From contig CAWHBI010000017.1 of NCBI GenBank assembly GCA_963827545.1, forward strand, positions 1 through 64,000: a stretch of 64,000 bases of DNA, written 5' to 3'. The position numbers were made by a program, and so were the translations under genes. The stretch comes from AWTP1-13 sp963827545. Lineage in GTDB: Bacteria; Pseudomonadota; Alphaproteobacteria; Rhizobiales; Hyphomicrobiaceae. The notes under the pieces are model-generated. The model was not told the DNA's origin. It saw only the letters and a program-made list of their open reading frames with translations, and searched no databases. Of this stretch, positions 8,957 through 19,151 are shown in pieces (the stretch's first letter is position 1; each line of letters begins with the position of its first letter).

Positions 8957-9825
8957 CCGATGCGCTCCTTGGTCGCGAACAGGCCCGTCGGCTTGAGCAC
9001 CAGGATGACGATGATCAGCAGGAAGCCCATGGCGTCACGGTAGCCCGAGGAGACGTAGCCGGCGCCCAGCTCCTCGATGAACGCCAGGATGAAGCCGCCG
9101 ATGGTGGCGCCCGGGATGCTGCCGAGACCACCGAGGATGACGATGGCGAACGCCTTGAGGGAAGCGAGATCGCCCATCGTTGGATAGACCACGAACACCG
9201 GCCCGAGCAGCGCTCCTGCCGCTGCGGCCAACCCCGAGCCCAACGCGAACGTGGCCGTGTGGATGCGGCCGATCTCTACCCCCATCAGGGCGGCGGTCTC
9301 GCGGTCCTGGAAGGTGGCGCGCATGGCCTTGCCGAGCTTCGTGCGGTTGATGAGCGCGTAGGTGGCAGCAATGAGGGCAAGCGCCACGACGAACACGAAC
9401 AGCCGGTTCCAGGAGACCGAGACGGAGCCCAGCACGAGCGGCGAGGACGGGAACGGTGCGTTGATCGACTTGGCGACCCCCGACCAGGTGAGCTGCTCCA
9501 CGTTCTGCAACGCGATCCAGGCGCCGATCATCACCAGCATGGTGGTGTCGATGTCGGCGCCGCGCAGCCGCCGCAGCAGCACGAGCTCCATCACCGCGCC
9601 CAGCACCACGCCCAGAAGCACGGCCAGCGGCAGGGCGAGGTAGAAGTTCGCCCCCAGCACCATCACCCAGAGGTACATCATGTAGGCGCCGAAGGCGTAA
9701 ACCTCGCCGTGCGCGAAGTTCACCACGCGCATGATGCCGAAGATCAGCGTGAGCCCTATGCCCAGCAGCGCGTAGGTGCCACCGAGAATGAGGGCGTTCA
9801 ATGCGTGCTGGAGGAATTGGTCCAC
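8953..9825 (-). CDS. livH: Liv-type ABC transporter permease LivH
   Basis: This 290-aa membrane permease has family segments GGTYALLGIGLTLIFGIMRVVNFAHGE near the N-terminus and KAFAIVILGGLGSIPGA near residue 225. The start is taken as the GTG at 9825 (VDQFLQHALNAL). The ribosome-binding purines GGGGAGAGGGAGAAG before it lie at the edge of repeat copy 2, so the repeat appears to donate the site. livH begins the HMGF part of the operon; livK lies on the other side of the repeat. Confidence 0.92.
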   Translation of the reverse strand: MDQFLQHALNALILGGTYALLGIGLTLIFGIMRVVNFAHGEVYAFGAYMMYLWVMVLGANFYLALPLAVLLGVVLGAVMELVLLRRLRGADIDTTMLVMIGAWIALQNVEQLTWSGVAKSINAPFPSSPLVLGSVSVSWNRLFVFVVALALIAATYALINRTKLGKAMRATFQDRETAALMGVEIGRIHTATFALGSGLAAAAGALLGPVFVVYPTMGDLASLKAFAIVILGGLGSIPGATIGGFILAFIEELGAGYVSSGYRDAMGFLLIIVILVLKPTGLFATKERIG

Positions 9826-9837
9826 GCGATCGCTTCT

Positions 9838-9974
9838 CCCTCTCCCCACTCTTCCGTGGGGAGAGGGTCGGGGTGAGGGGCGGCCCCCAATAACGTCGGT
9901 GCTTTGTGCCGCCCCTCACCCTAACCCTCTCCCCGTCGTGTCGAAGACACGCCTCCGGCATGGCGGGGAGAGGG
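9838..9974. repeat. Composite palindromic repeat family A, copy 2
   Basis: This copy has the same architecture as 2458-2605: CCCTCTCCCC, a small hairpin, GGGGTGAGGGGCGGC, a variable centre, GCCGCCCCTCACCCTAACCCTCTCCCC, a second hairpin and GGGGAGAGGG. It fills almost the whole space between livK and livH. It may attenuate or terminate transcription from livK while giving livH its Shine-Dalgarno sequence. Confidence 0.82.
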
Positions 9975-9983
9975 AACTCCGCC

Positions 9984-11132
9984 CTATTGCTTCATCACCT
10001 TGCCGCCGTCGATCTTCACCAGGTAGACGCTCGGCACGTTCTGCGCGCTTTCCTTGCCGGCGGGGCCCTGCTTGATGAAGGCGATGTCGCCGTTGATCCC
10101 CTTCACCTTGACGTTCCAGAGCGCCTGCTGGATCGGCTCGGGCTCAGCCTTGCCCGCCGCCTTGATCGCCTCGACGATGGTGTAGAGGCCGTCCCAGCCG
10201 CGGAAGCCTTCCGTCAGCCCGCCGACGTTGTGCTTCTTCTCGTTCCACAGCGCGACGAAGCGCTTGGCGATGTCCGGGTTCTTCACGGCCTCGGGGAACC
10301 AGGGCGTGAAGAACACGAGGTGGAACGAGCCGTTGGCCGCGTCGCCGGCCTGCTGGATCAGCTGGTCGGGCGAGTTGGAGCCGCCCGTGGTGATGATGCG
10401 GGCCGTGACCTGCTGGTCCTTCGCCTGCTTGAGGATGAGCGTGATCTGCTCGACCGCGGTGGTGATGAACAGCGTGTCGCTGCCCGACGCCTTGATCTTG
10501 GCAAGCTGCGCCGAGAAGTCGGTCGCCTTCGGGTCCATGACCTCCTTGGTGCCTATCTGCACGCCTTCCCTCTGCGCCATCTCGGAGAACTCCTTGGAGG
10601 CGCCGAGGCCGAAGTCGTTGTTGGTCGCGAGGAAGTCGGCCTTCTTGATGCCCATGGCCTTGACCAGCGGCGTGAACGCCTTCGCTTCCATCTCCGACGT
10701 CGGGCTGATGCGGAAGACGTAGGGGTTGCCCGAGGTGGTGATCTTGCCGGACGAGGAGGTCTCGACGAGCATGGGCACCTTGTATTCCTCCAGCTTGGGC
10801 ATGACGGCGAGGGTCAGAGTCGAGCTCCAGGCGCCCATCATCACCGGCACCTTGTCGCGCACGATCAGCTTCTCCGCCGTGGCGACGGCCTCGGTCGGAT
10901 TGGACTTGTTGTCCTCGATGACGAGCTGGATCTGCTTGCCCAGCACGCCGCCAGCCTTGTTGATCTGCTCCTCGGCGATCTTGGCGCCCTGTGCCACGTA
11001 GTTGCCGGACGCGGCGAACGCGCCGGTCAGCGGCTGGGTGACGCCGATCTTGATGGTGTCCTGAGCGGAAGCGGTGGCGGCGAGGAGCGTTGCTCCGAGC
11101 ACCGCGATCGCGGCCTTGAGAGTACGAGACAT
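9984..11132 (-). CDS. livK: Liv-type ABC transporter periplasmic substrate-binding protein
   Basis: This 382-aa receptor has a cleavable signal peptide (MSRTLKAAIAVLGATLL, ATASAQ cleavage area) and the type-I periplasmic fold: IKIGVTQPLTGAFAASG, then QLVIEDNKSNPTEAV, and VPVMMGAWSSTLTLAV. The start at 11132 is preceded by GAAGGGGAGA. It leads the liv operon and sits directly downstream of the luciferase-like oxidoreductase and CoA-transferase genes. The imported compound is therefore probably the catabolic substrate of this cluster rather than an ordinary branched-chain amino acid; this is inference. Confidence 0.92.
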   Translation of the reverse strand: MSRTLKAAIAVLGATLLAATASAQDTIKIGVTQPLTGAFAASGNYVAQGAKIAEEQINKAGGVLGKQIQLVIEDNKSNPTEAVATAEKLIVRDKVPVMMGAWSSTLTLAVMPKLEEYKVPMLVETSSSGKITTSGNPYVFRISPTSEMEAKAFTPLVKAMGIKKADFLATNNDFGLGASKEFSEMAQREGVQIGTKEVMDPKATDFSAQLAKIKASGSDTLFITTAVEQITLILKQAKDQQVTARIITTGGSNSPDQLIQQAGDAANGSFHLVFFTPWFPEAVKNPDIAKRFVALWNEKKHNVGGLTEGFRGWDGLYTIVEAIKAAGKAEPEPIQQALWNVKVKGINGDIAFIKQGPAGKESAQNVPSVYLVKIDGGKVMKQ

Positions 11133-11299
11133 TTTGCGGATCTCCCCTTCAATGAGACGCATGCGTTGATGGCGCCGCCCCGCAGCCAGGGCTCGGTGAT
11201 AACGAACTTGTTGCAATGTTGGAAACACCATCACAATCGACCCTAGGTCAGCGGGCGCCTACTGACAAGTTGAGCCAGGCGGCACCGAGCAGCGGCACT

Positions 11300-12274
11300 T
11301 CAGCTTCTCCCGGCCGACGCCTTTTTCTTGAGCCGAGGGATGATTTCCTGGGCAACGGCCTCCACCTGCTCCTTCTCGTATTTGTACGGAACGAAGATGA
11401 TGCGGTCGATGCCGGCCTCGATATGGGGCTCCAGCTGCTCCACGCACTCCTCGGGCGTACCCATGATGGCGCTGTCCATGGTGGATTCCGACCAGGAGGC
11501 GTAGTCCCACTCGGTCTGCAGCCAGTGCTTCATCGGCGCCTCTATTCTTGCGCGCGGGCCGACGCAGATGGGGAGCTGGTTGGTGGAGGTCAGCTCATCG
11601 GGATCGCGGCCGGCCTCCTCGGCGAAGGCACGGATCTTGGCCCACGACTTCTTGAAGCTGTCGACCGTGTAGTAGTAGGTGAGCCAGCCGTCGCCCTTGG
11701 TGGCGGCCCGCTTCAGGACAGCGTCGACGTAGCCTCCGATCAGGATCGGCGGGTGCGGCTTCTGCACGGGCTTCGGGTAGAGCACGGCGCCGCGCAGGTT
11801 GTAGGGGGGATAGCTGGCGTCGACCTTGTCCTCGGTCCAGAGCCGCTTGAGAATCTCGAGCCCCTGCTCCATCAGCTTGCCGCGCTGGGTGAAGTCGGCG
11901 CCGAGGGAGTCGAACTCGCGCTTGTACCAGCCGACGGCGGTGCCAAGGAGCAGGCGCCCGTTGGAGACGTGGTCGATGGTAGCGAGCTCCTTGGCCAGCA
12001 GCACTGGATTGCGCACCGGCATAACGAGAATGCCTGTGCCGACCTTGATCTTCGTCGTGCGCGCCGCAATGGCGGTCAGGATGATCAGGGCCTCGTGGAT
12101 CGGAAAGTTGGGCTCGACGCCGAGCAGGATGTGGTCCCAGGCCCAGATCGACTCGTAGCCCAGCTCCTCCATGCGGACGCCATAGTCGATCAGGCCCTGC
12201 GCACTCGGCATCTCCGGGTACTTGGTGAAGTTGCGCATGGCGATGCCGAATGCGGTCTCTTTCGTCTTGGCCAT
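11300..12274 (-). CDS. LLM-class (luciferase-like) oxidoreductase, probably F420-dependent
   Basis: This 324-aa protein belongs to the bacterial luciferase-like superfamily: YGVRMEELGYESIWAWDH early, then TTKIKVGTGILVMPVRNPVLLAKELATIDHVSNGRL, which is the classic deazaflavin/flavin-binding region. I start at MAKTKE (12274), behind GGAAGGAG. The class uses either F420 or FMN. The six F420 biosynthesis activities encoded about 4-10 kb upstream on the same strand favour F420. It lies between a CoA-transferase and livK, so it is likely a catabolic enzyme. The substrate is not predictable. Confidence 0.85.
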   Translation of the reverse strand: MAKTKETAFGIAMRNFTKYPEMPSAQGLIDYGVRMEELGYESIWAWDHILLGVEPNFPIHEALIILTAIAARTTKIKVGTGILVMPVRNPVLLAKELATIDHVSNGRLLLGTAVGWYKREFDSLGADFTQRGKLMEQGLEILKRLWTEDKVDASYPPYNLRGAVLYPKPVQKPHPPILIGGYVDAVLKRAATKGDGWLTYYYTVDSFKKSWAKIRAFAEEAGRDPDELTSTNQLPICVGPRARIEAPMKHWLQTEWDYASWSESTMDSAIMGTPEECVEQLEPHIEAGIDRIIFVPYKYEKEQVEAVAQEIIPRLKKKASAGRS

Positions 12275-12310
12275 GAGTGCTCCTTCCATCAAACGCTTTC
12301 CGGGCGAAGT

Positions 12311-12429
12311 CCCTCTCCCCGCTTGCGGGGCGAGGGTTAGGGTGAGGGGCGGCCTCAGTTTGTGTCGGCGCTTTGTGCCGCCCCTCACCCCGACCCTCTC
12401 CCCATGCCTGAAGAGGCATGGGGAGAGGG
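12311..12429. repeat. Composite palindromic repeat family A, copy 3
   Basis: This shorter copy has CCCTCTCCCC/GGGGCGAGGG at the left, GGGTGAGGGGCGGC, the shared GCTTTGTGCCGCCCCTCACCCCGACCC centre-right and a CCATGCC/GGCATGG hairpin before GGGGAGAGGG. It lies 6 bases from the stop of the CoA-transferase subunit B gene and about 40 bases from the LLM start. Confidence 0.82.
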
Positions 12430-12434
12430 AGACG

Positions 12435-13217
12435 TCACGCCGTATACAGCCGCTCGGGATCCAGCTCGCGCAGCACCTCCAGCTCGTCCTTGCGCGGCGG
12501 CTCGGCAGTCTCGACCTTGGTGTCGAACAGCAGCTTGAAACCGGTGTTCTCCTGCACCTCATCGCGCGTGACGCCCTGGTGCAGGGCGAGCACCTTCATC
12601 TCGCGGGTCTCATCGTCGAAGCTCATGACGGCAAGGTCGGTGACGACGCGCCACATGCCGCCCTGTGGCAGCCCGCTCTCCGCGCGCGTGCGCCGGCCCT
12701 TGATCCAGCCGGGCGAGGTGATGAAGTCGACGTCGGCCACGAAGCGGCGCTTCTCGTGCTTCATGGCGACGATCATGTCGGTGAGGGAGGAGATGTCGTT
12801 GCCGCCGCCGGTGCCCGGCAGGCGGATCTTCGGGTTGGCGGGATCGCCGATGAACGACGAGTTCAGGTTGCCGAAGCGGTCGATCTGCGCGCCGCCCATG
12901 AAGCCGACGTCGACGTAGCCGCGCTGCAGCAGGAGCAGGACGTCGGTGATGGGCAGCACCATGTTGGCGCGGCGCGTGCAGCGCTGCTCGTTGGTGGATG
13001 GCGGCAGCTCGCCCGGCACGATGAAAGGGCCGATGGTGCCGCCCTCGAACAGGATCGTCAGATGGGGCGCGAAGTTGCGCTGCGCCAGCGTGGCAGCCAG
13101 CAGCGGAATACCGACGCCGGCGAACACGATCTGCCCGTCTTTCAAGAGCCGCGACGCCATGACGGCGAGCAGCTCCGAGGCCGTGAACGCCGCGGTAGCG
13201 GGATCGTGCCTAGTCAT
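12435..13217 (-). CDS. CoA-transferase subunit B (glutaconate CoA-transferase GctB-like)
   Basis: This 260-aa family I CoA-transferase beta subunit has the acidic loop FEGGTIGP, with a probable catalytic Glu at residue 58 that would carry the CoA thioester. It also has GYVDVGFMGGAQIDRFGNLN, typical of the family. The start ATG at 13217 overlaps the end of subunit A by 8 bases. With subunit A it should move CoA between acids, activating or releasing a dicarboxylate-like intermediate. IpdB-type hydrolases of steroid degradation are distant relatives and an alternative, but the EGG loop favours a transferase. Confidence 0.88.
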   Translation of the reverse strand: MTRHDPATAAFTASELLAVMASRLLKDGQIVFAGVGIPLLAATLAQRNFAPHLTILFEGGTIGPFIVPGELPPSTNEQRCTRRANMVLPITDVLLLLQRGYVDVGFMGGAQIDRFGNLNSSFIGDPANPKIRLPGTGGGNDISSLTDMIVAMKHEKRRFVADVDFITSPGWIKGRRTRAESGLPQGGMWRVVTDLAVMSFDDETREMKVLALHQGVTRDEVQENTGFKLLFDTKVETAEPPRKDELEVLRELDPERLYTA

Positions 13218-14178
13218 TGTGGACGCTCCTGCCGCGGCGGCATGCATCGAGCACGGCGTCCATGCCGATGAGGCTCAGATACTCGGACCACGACTTTGGC
13301 CCGTAGTAGTACTCCTCGAGATACTGCTGTGGTCCCTTGATGGGATCCTTGGATCGCTCCGCGTAGTCGTCCATGTGCGCGAAGAACGGCTCGTATAGTC
13401 CATAGCACTCGTGCGGCGCGCACCCGATGGGCGCCTCGACCACGGCCTCCACAGTGAAGAAGGGTATGCGCGTCTGGTCGGGCGTGCGCCGGATCTGGTC
13501 GTTGGAGACGATACGCTCGGTCGTGAGGATGACGCGGTTCGCCGCCATCGCCATGTCGATGTCCATGAACTGCAGGCCGTCGAGCTGGGCGTTGCCGTAG
13601 GCGTCGCAGCGCTGCACGTGGATCAGTGCCACGTCCGGGTTGAGCGCGGGCAGCAGCACGACCTCCTCCCCGGTGAAGGGACAAGTCATGGTCTTGAGCT
13701 GGTCGGCGACCCGCTTGCCGACATCCGATCCGACCATGGATCGCGACGGCATGAAGGGGATTCCCATGGCCCCCGCGCGGTAGCGCAGCCCGATCGACAT
13801 GTGGCTCCACTCGTCGTAGCGCGCGAGCTTGTTCTCCGTGTAGTGGCGCATCACCTTCGACACGCCCCACACGATGCCCTGCGTGAACCAGCTCGTGATC
13901 ACGTGCTTGGACACGCCGGAGGCGAACAGCAGGTCCCCCTCGGTGGAGGTGATGGAGCGGGAGATCGTGAGGCCCTGCTTGCGCGCGCGGATCAGCGCCC
14001 AGATCATGGCGATCGGCGTGCGCGACATGGTGCAGCCGCCGATGCCGACATGCTCGCCGTCCCTGACGAGCCTGGCTGCCTCCTCCAACGACATGACTTT
14101 CTCGCGCAGGCCACGGTCGCGCGCGAGCGTCTCCTTGCGCAATTGCTGGTAGGGCGTGACCAAGGTGTCCGTGCTCAT
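13210..14178 (-). CDS. CoA-transferase subunit A (GctA-like)
   Basis: This 322-aa alpha subunit of a family I CoA-transferase contains DGEHVGIGGCTMSRTPIAM near residue 35 and VALIHVQRCDAYGNAQLDG in the middle, both common in GctA-like proteins. I start at MSTDTLVTP (14178). The longer frame adds 28 residues lying in the short gap and the upstream gene. It overlaps subunit B by 8 bases and starts 27 bases after the PLP-enzyme gene, so the three are one transcription unit. Confidence 0.88.
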   Translation of the reverse strand: MSTDTLVTPYQQLRKETLARDRGLREKVMSLEEAARLVRDGEHVGIGGCTMSRTPIAMIWALIRARKQGLTISRSITSTEGDLLFASGVSKHVITSWFTQGIVWGVSKVMRHYTENKLARYDEWSHMSIGLRYRAGAMGIPFMPSRSMVGSDVGKRVADQLKTMTCPFTGEEVVLLPALNPDVALIHVQRCDAYGNAQLDGLQFMDIDMAMAANRVILTTERIVSNDQIRRTPDQTRIPFFTVEAVVEAPIGCAPHECYGLYEPFFAHMDDYAERSKDPIKGPQQYLEEYYYGPKSWSEYLSLIGMDAVLDACRRGRSVHND

Positions 14179-14204
14179 GTCGGTCGGCCGTCTCCCGTTG
14201 ACGC

Positions 14205-15711
<1,507 letters not shown>

Positions 15712-15755
15712 GCGCCTATCCTCTAGCGGCCCCTCTGCACCGCAGACCAATCTTC

Positions 15756-17188
15756 CTATTGTTCTATTCTTAGTACCACTATCCAATGGCCCGCCCGGCG
15801 GATCAAGGCGGATTTCAAGGGCGGCCCTACTCTGCCGCCACGGGGCGATCCGGCTGGGATGGCCTTGCGCTGCTTGCGGCATCCTCGCGGTGCCACGGGC
15901 GCCTCCTCGTAGAGCGTGGTGCGCTGCCGCGGCACCCGGCCCGCTGCCCTGATGAGCCGCTGCATGTCCTCGGCGCCAAGCTGCTGGCCGTGCACGGCGC
16001 CCGCCGCCCGCGTGATCAACTCGTCCATGAGCACGCCGCCCATGTCGTTGCAGCCAGCCTCCAGGCACAGCGCCGCGCCGTCCGGCCCCATCTTCACCCA
16101 GGAGCCCTGCACGTTGACGATGACGGGATCGAGCACCAGCCGTGCTACGGCGTGCATGAGCACCGCCTCGCGGAACGTGGGCCCCTTGCGTGCCTGGCCG
16201 CGCAGATAGATGGGCGCCTCCATGTGCACGAACGGCAGCGGCACGAACTCGGTGAAGCCGCCGGTGCGCGCCTGCAGCTCGCGCACGCGCAGCAGATGGC
16301 GCGCCCAGTGGCGGTAGCCGTCGACGTGGCCGAACATGATGGTGGCGGTGCTCTTGAGGCCCACGGCGTGCGCGGCCTCCATGACCTCGAGCCATTGCGC
16401 AGTGTTGATCTTGTCGGGGCAGAGGATCGCGCGCACCTCGTCGTCGAGGATTTCAGCGGCGGTGCCGGGCAGGCTGGCGAGGCCGGCGCGTCTCAAGGAT
16501 GCCAGATAATCCTGAAGCGGGAGGCCGAGCGTCTCGGCGCCGTGCCAGATCTCCAAGGGCGAGAAGGCGTGCACGTGGATGTCCGGTGCCGCCGACTTCA
16601 CAGCGCCCACGATCGCGAGATAGGTCTCGCCGGTGTAGCCGGGACGGATGCCGCCCTGCAGGCACACTTCCGTGGCGCCCCGCTCCCAGGCCTCGCGCGT
16701 GCGCCGCGCGATCTCCTCGAGACCCAGGTCGTAGGGCTTCTCCCGAGACTCGAAGCTGTGCCGGCCCTTGGAGAAGGCGCAGAACTTGCAGCCATAGGTG
16801 CAGATGTTGGTGTAGTTGATGTTGCGGTTGACGACGTAGGTCACCACCTCGCCAACGCGCGCCGCCCGCAGCCGGTCGGCCGCACCGCACACGGCCGAGA
16901 AGTCGCGGCCACGGGCTTGGAACAGGGTGACGATGTCGGCCTCGGTGATGCGCCCGCCGCCGGCGGCGCGGTCGAGGATGCGGGCGACGGGGTCAGACCC
17001 CTCGCCTCCGCCGTTGGGAACCTGCCGAGACCGCTTGCGCGAGGGGTCTGACCCCCTCAGCAGCGCGACCTGCCTAGCAGGCAGAGGCTCATCAGTCCCC
17101 GGCGCCCACGAATCCTCGCGCGGCAGCCCCATCGCATCCATCTGGCGCAGCACGTTCGTTCGGATCGCGGTGTCAATCCAGTCGCCAG
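15756..17188 (-). pseudogene. cofH: FO synthase CofH domain (5-amino-6-(D-ribitylamino)uracil:tyrosine transferase half), separated from CofG
   Basis: This is the C-terminal half of an FbiC-like FO synthase. The radical-SAM motif CTYGCKFC follows VNRNINYTNI. GGIRPGYTGETYLAIVGAVK, HVHAFSPLEIWHG and GCNDMGGVLMDE are all typical CofH segments. Its natural upstream part (WIDTAIRTNVLRQMDAMG) is in frame with CofH but not with CofG, because a repeat of about 195 bp lies between. No good start codon exists upstream except a GTG within the remnant. A second, 67-bp palindrome is inserted in frame at 16989-17055, adding about 22 residues (GSDPS to GSDP) between the linker and the radical-SAM domain. 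Confidence 0.82.
16989..17055. repeat. 67-bp in-frame palindromic element (family B), copy in cofH
   Basis: Perfect 17-bp inverted arms (GGGGTCAGACCCCTCGC and GCGAGGGGTCTGACCCC) enclose 33 bases. The element is read through in frame on the minus strand as GSDPS...EGSDP, with no stop. The same element, with identical arms and the same length, is in cofD at 20051-20117. The two cores align best when one is reversed. Confidence 0.9.
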
Positions 17189-18493
17189 GTTCTGGCCCCT
17201 CTCCCCTCGGGGAGAGGACGTGAGGCCATGACTTACGGCCGCGCGCAGCTCGCGAGCCATTAACACCACCGTCCTGGCGCGGACGTAAGTCATCCGGCCG
17301 AACTGGTGAGGGGGGAGTTCCGCCGATCCTTCTGAAGGCCCCCTCATCCGCCCCTTCGGGGCACCTTCTCCCCAAGGGGAGAAGGGGTCTGCCGCGTGCT
17401 TCGAGGCTAAAAACTCTGGATAGATCGCCAACCGCTCCACCAGCGTGCGGCCGGCGGCTTCGGTGGCGCGTTCCAGGTCGACGAGGTGCGGCCAGGGCGC
17501 CTCGGGGTTGACGTGGTCCGGCGTCACCGGCGACACGCCGCCCCAGTCGTTGATGCCGGCGCGGATGAGCTGGGTGAGGCCCCCAGGCTGGAGGTTGGGC
17601 GGCGCCTGCACGTTCATGTCCGGGCCCAGAACGAGGCGCGCTACCGCGATCGTCCAAGCATGATCCTCCAGCGAGGGCTCGGGCGCAGCGCTCATGCGCG
17701 TGCCGGGCTTGGCGCGAAAATTCTGGATGATCACCTCTTGAATGTGCCCGTGGCGCGCATGGATGTCGCGGATTGCCAACAGCGCCTCTATGCGCTCCCA
17801 GCGCGTCTCGCCGATGCCGATCAGGATGCCGGTGGTGAACGGCACGCGCGCGCGGCCTGCGGCTTCCAGCGTGGCAAGGCGCACGGCTGGCACCTTGTCC
17901 GGAGAGCCGAAATGCGGACCGCCGCGCTGCGAGAGCCGGTCGGAAGCCGTCTCGAGCATAATGCCCTGGGAGACCGAGACCTTGCGCAGGCGGTGAAGCC
18001 ACGCCTCGTCCATCACGCCGGGGTTGAGATGCGGCAGCAGCCCAGTCTCGCGCAGGACCAGGGCGGCAGAGGCTTCCAGATAGGCGAGCGTGGACTCGGC
18101 GCCGAGCGCGGCGAGGGCTTCGCGCGCGGCTGCATAGCGCAGCTCCGGCTGGTCGCCCAGCGTGAACAGCGCCTCCTTGCAGCCGGCACCCTGGCCGGCG
18201 CGGGCGATGGCAAGCACGGCTTCGGGCGGCAGGTAGTGCGGCTCGCGCGCGTTCGGTGCGCGGGCGAAGGTGCAGTAGTGGCACACGTCGCGGCAAAGCC
18301 GCGTCAAGGGTATGAACACCTTCTTGGAGAAGCTGACCGTTTGCCCATGGCCAGCAAGGCAAAGCTCCTCGGCAAGAGCCGTCAGCCGCGGAAGATCGTC
18401 GCAGTGTGCCAGCGCCAGGGCTTGCCCGTGCGAGAGAGTGCGGCCGGACGAGGCGGCGGCAAGCGCACCGGCGACATCCGCCATCGTGCTCAT
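17057..18493 (-). CDS. cofG: FO synthase CofG domain, fused in frame to CofC and cut from CofH
   Basis: This is 7,8-didemethyl-8-hydroxy-5-deazariboflavin synthase subunit CofG. The radical-SAM motif CRDVCHYC follows FSKKVFIPLTRL. GCKEALFTLGDQPELRY, GIMLETASDRLS, GILIGIGETRWER and NLQPGGLTQLIRAGINDWGGVSPVTPDHVNPE are all diagnostic. An ATG at 18493 (MSTMADVAG) could start a separate CofG, but the frame is open from the CofC domain without a stop. After HAAD (near 17390) the reading frame enters a repeat and then runs out of frame over cofH to 17057, so the last about 110 residues are not CofG sequence. Confidence 0.88.
   Translation of the reverse strand: MSTMADVAGALAAASSGRTLSHGQALALAHCDDLPRLTALAEELCLAGHGQTVSFSKKVFIPLTRLCRDVCHYCTFARAPNAREPHYLPPEAVLAIARAGQGAGCKEALFTLGDQPELRYAAAREALAALGAESTLAYLEASAALVLRETGLLPHLNPGVMDEAWLHRLRKVSVSQGIMLETASDRLSQRGGPHFGSPDKVPAVRLATLEAAGRARVPFTTGILIGIGETRWERIEALLAIRDIHARHGHIQEVIIQNFRAKPGTRMSAAPEPSLEDHAWTIAVARLVLGPDMNVQAPPNLQPGGLTQLIRAGINDWGGVSPVTPDHVNPEAPWPHLVDLERATEAAGRTLVERLAIYPEFLASKHAADPFSPWGEGAPKGRMRGPSEGSAELPPHQFGRMTYVRARTVVLMARELRAAVSHGLTSSPRGERGQNLATGLTPRSERTCCARWMRWGCRARIRGRRGLMSLCLLGRSRC
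17195..17389. repeat. Composite palindromic repeat inserted between CofG and CofH
   Basis: The element begins with CCCCTCTCCCCTCGGGGAGAGG. It contains a GACTTACG/CGTAAGTC pair about 40 bases apart and ends with CCCCCTCATCCGCCCCTTCGGGGCACCTTCTCCCCAAGGGGAGAAGGGG. It resembles family A in style but differs in sequence. Its length is not a multiple of three relative to the flanking frames, so it breaks the FbiC-type fusion. The last CofG residues HAAD and the first CofH-side residues WIDTAIRTN lie on either side. Confidence 0.75.
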
Positions 18494-19151
18494 CGAGTCC
18501 GCTCCGGCTGGCTGCAAATCGTGCTGCGCGAGGAAAGCGTAGCGGGGGAGGCCGCCCGTCCGTTGCACGAGCAGCGCCAGATCGCTCGGCTCGTCGATGT
18601 CGAGCGCCAGCCCGGACAAGTGCAGCACGCGACAGGCGATCCCACGCGCCGCCGCCTGCGCACGGTGGCGGGCAAAGCTGCCGGGACCAAAGCTGGGCTT
18701 CAGGGCGTCGAGCGGGTCGAACAGGATGGCGTTGGTTCCGTCGCCATCGCGCGAGGGGACCAGCGTGACGCCAGATGCGTCTGCATCAATGACGCTGCGG
18801 ATCTCGTCGGAGTCCACCAGCGGCACGTCGGCCGGCAGGGTGACCGCTCTGGCGGCGCCGCGCGATCCGGCAAACGCCAGGCCGCTGGCCACCGCGGCGC
18901 TGTGCCCCGCGCCCCGTTCCTCGCGAAGCAGCAGGGCGCCGTGCGTTCTGCAATCCCCGCGACCTCGCGTCAGGGCTGACGACCAGAACCGGCCCCAGCA
19001 TCTCGACCTGCCGCAGCGTCGCCAGAACGTCCTGCAGCATTGCCAGCATGAGCCTGCGGCGCGCCTCCAGCGGCAGCACCGGCGCCAGCCGCTGCTTGGC
19101 ATCGCTGAGTGCCTTGACCGGAACAATGGCCCATGCGGGTGCGCGGCTCAT
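18494..19151 (-). pseudogene. cofC: CofC-like nucleotidyltransferase (2-phospho-L-lactate guanylyltransferase), frameshifted and fused to CofG
   Basis: The start MSRAPAWAIVPVKALSDAKQRLAP is the canonical CofC/FbiD N-terminus, and its ATG overlaps the cofD stop (ATGA). After VLVVSPDA the frame changes by a net +1 between about 18950 and 18985. The rest (LLLREERGAGHSAAV, VTLPADVPLVDSDEI, GTNAILFDP, then DIDEPSDLALLV) is in the CofG frame and ends without a stop codon. About 30 linker residues lead straight into CofG. CofC charges the phospho-carboxylate side chain with GTP before CofD transfers it to FO. A natural CofC-CofG(-CofH) fusion is suggested. Confidence 0.82.

Noticed and set aside
12435..14178. 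IpdAB-type steroid ring hydrolase
   Set aside because: Subunit B keeps the EGG loop of CoA-transferases, and no other steroid-degradation genes are nearby. The transferase call is preferred.
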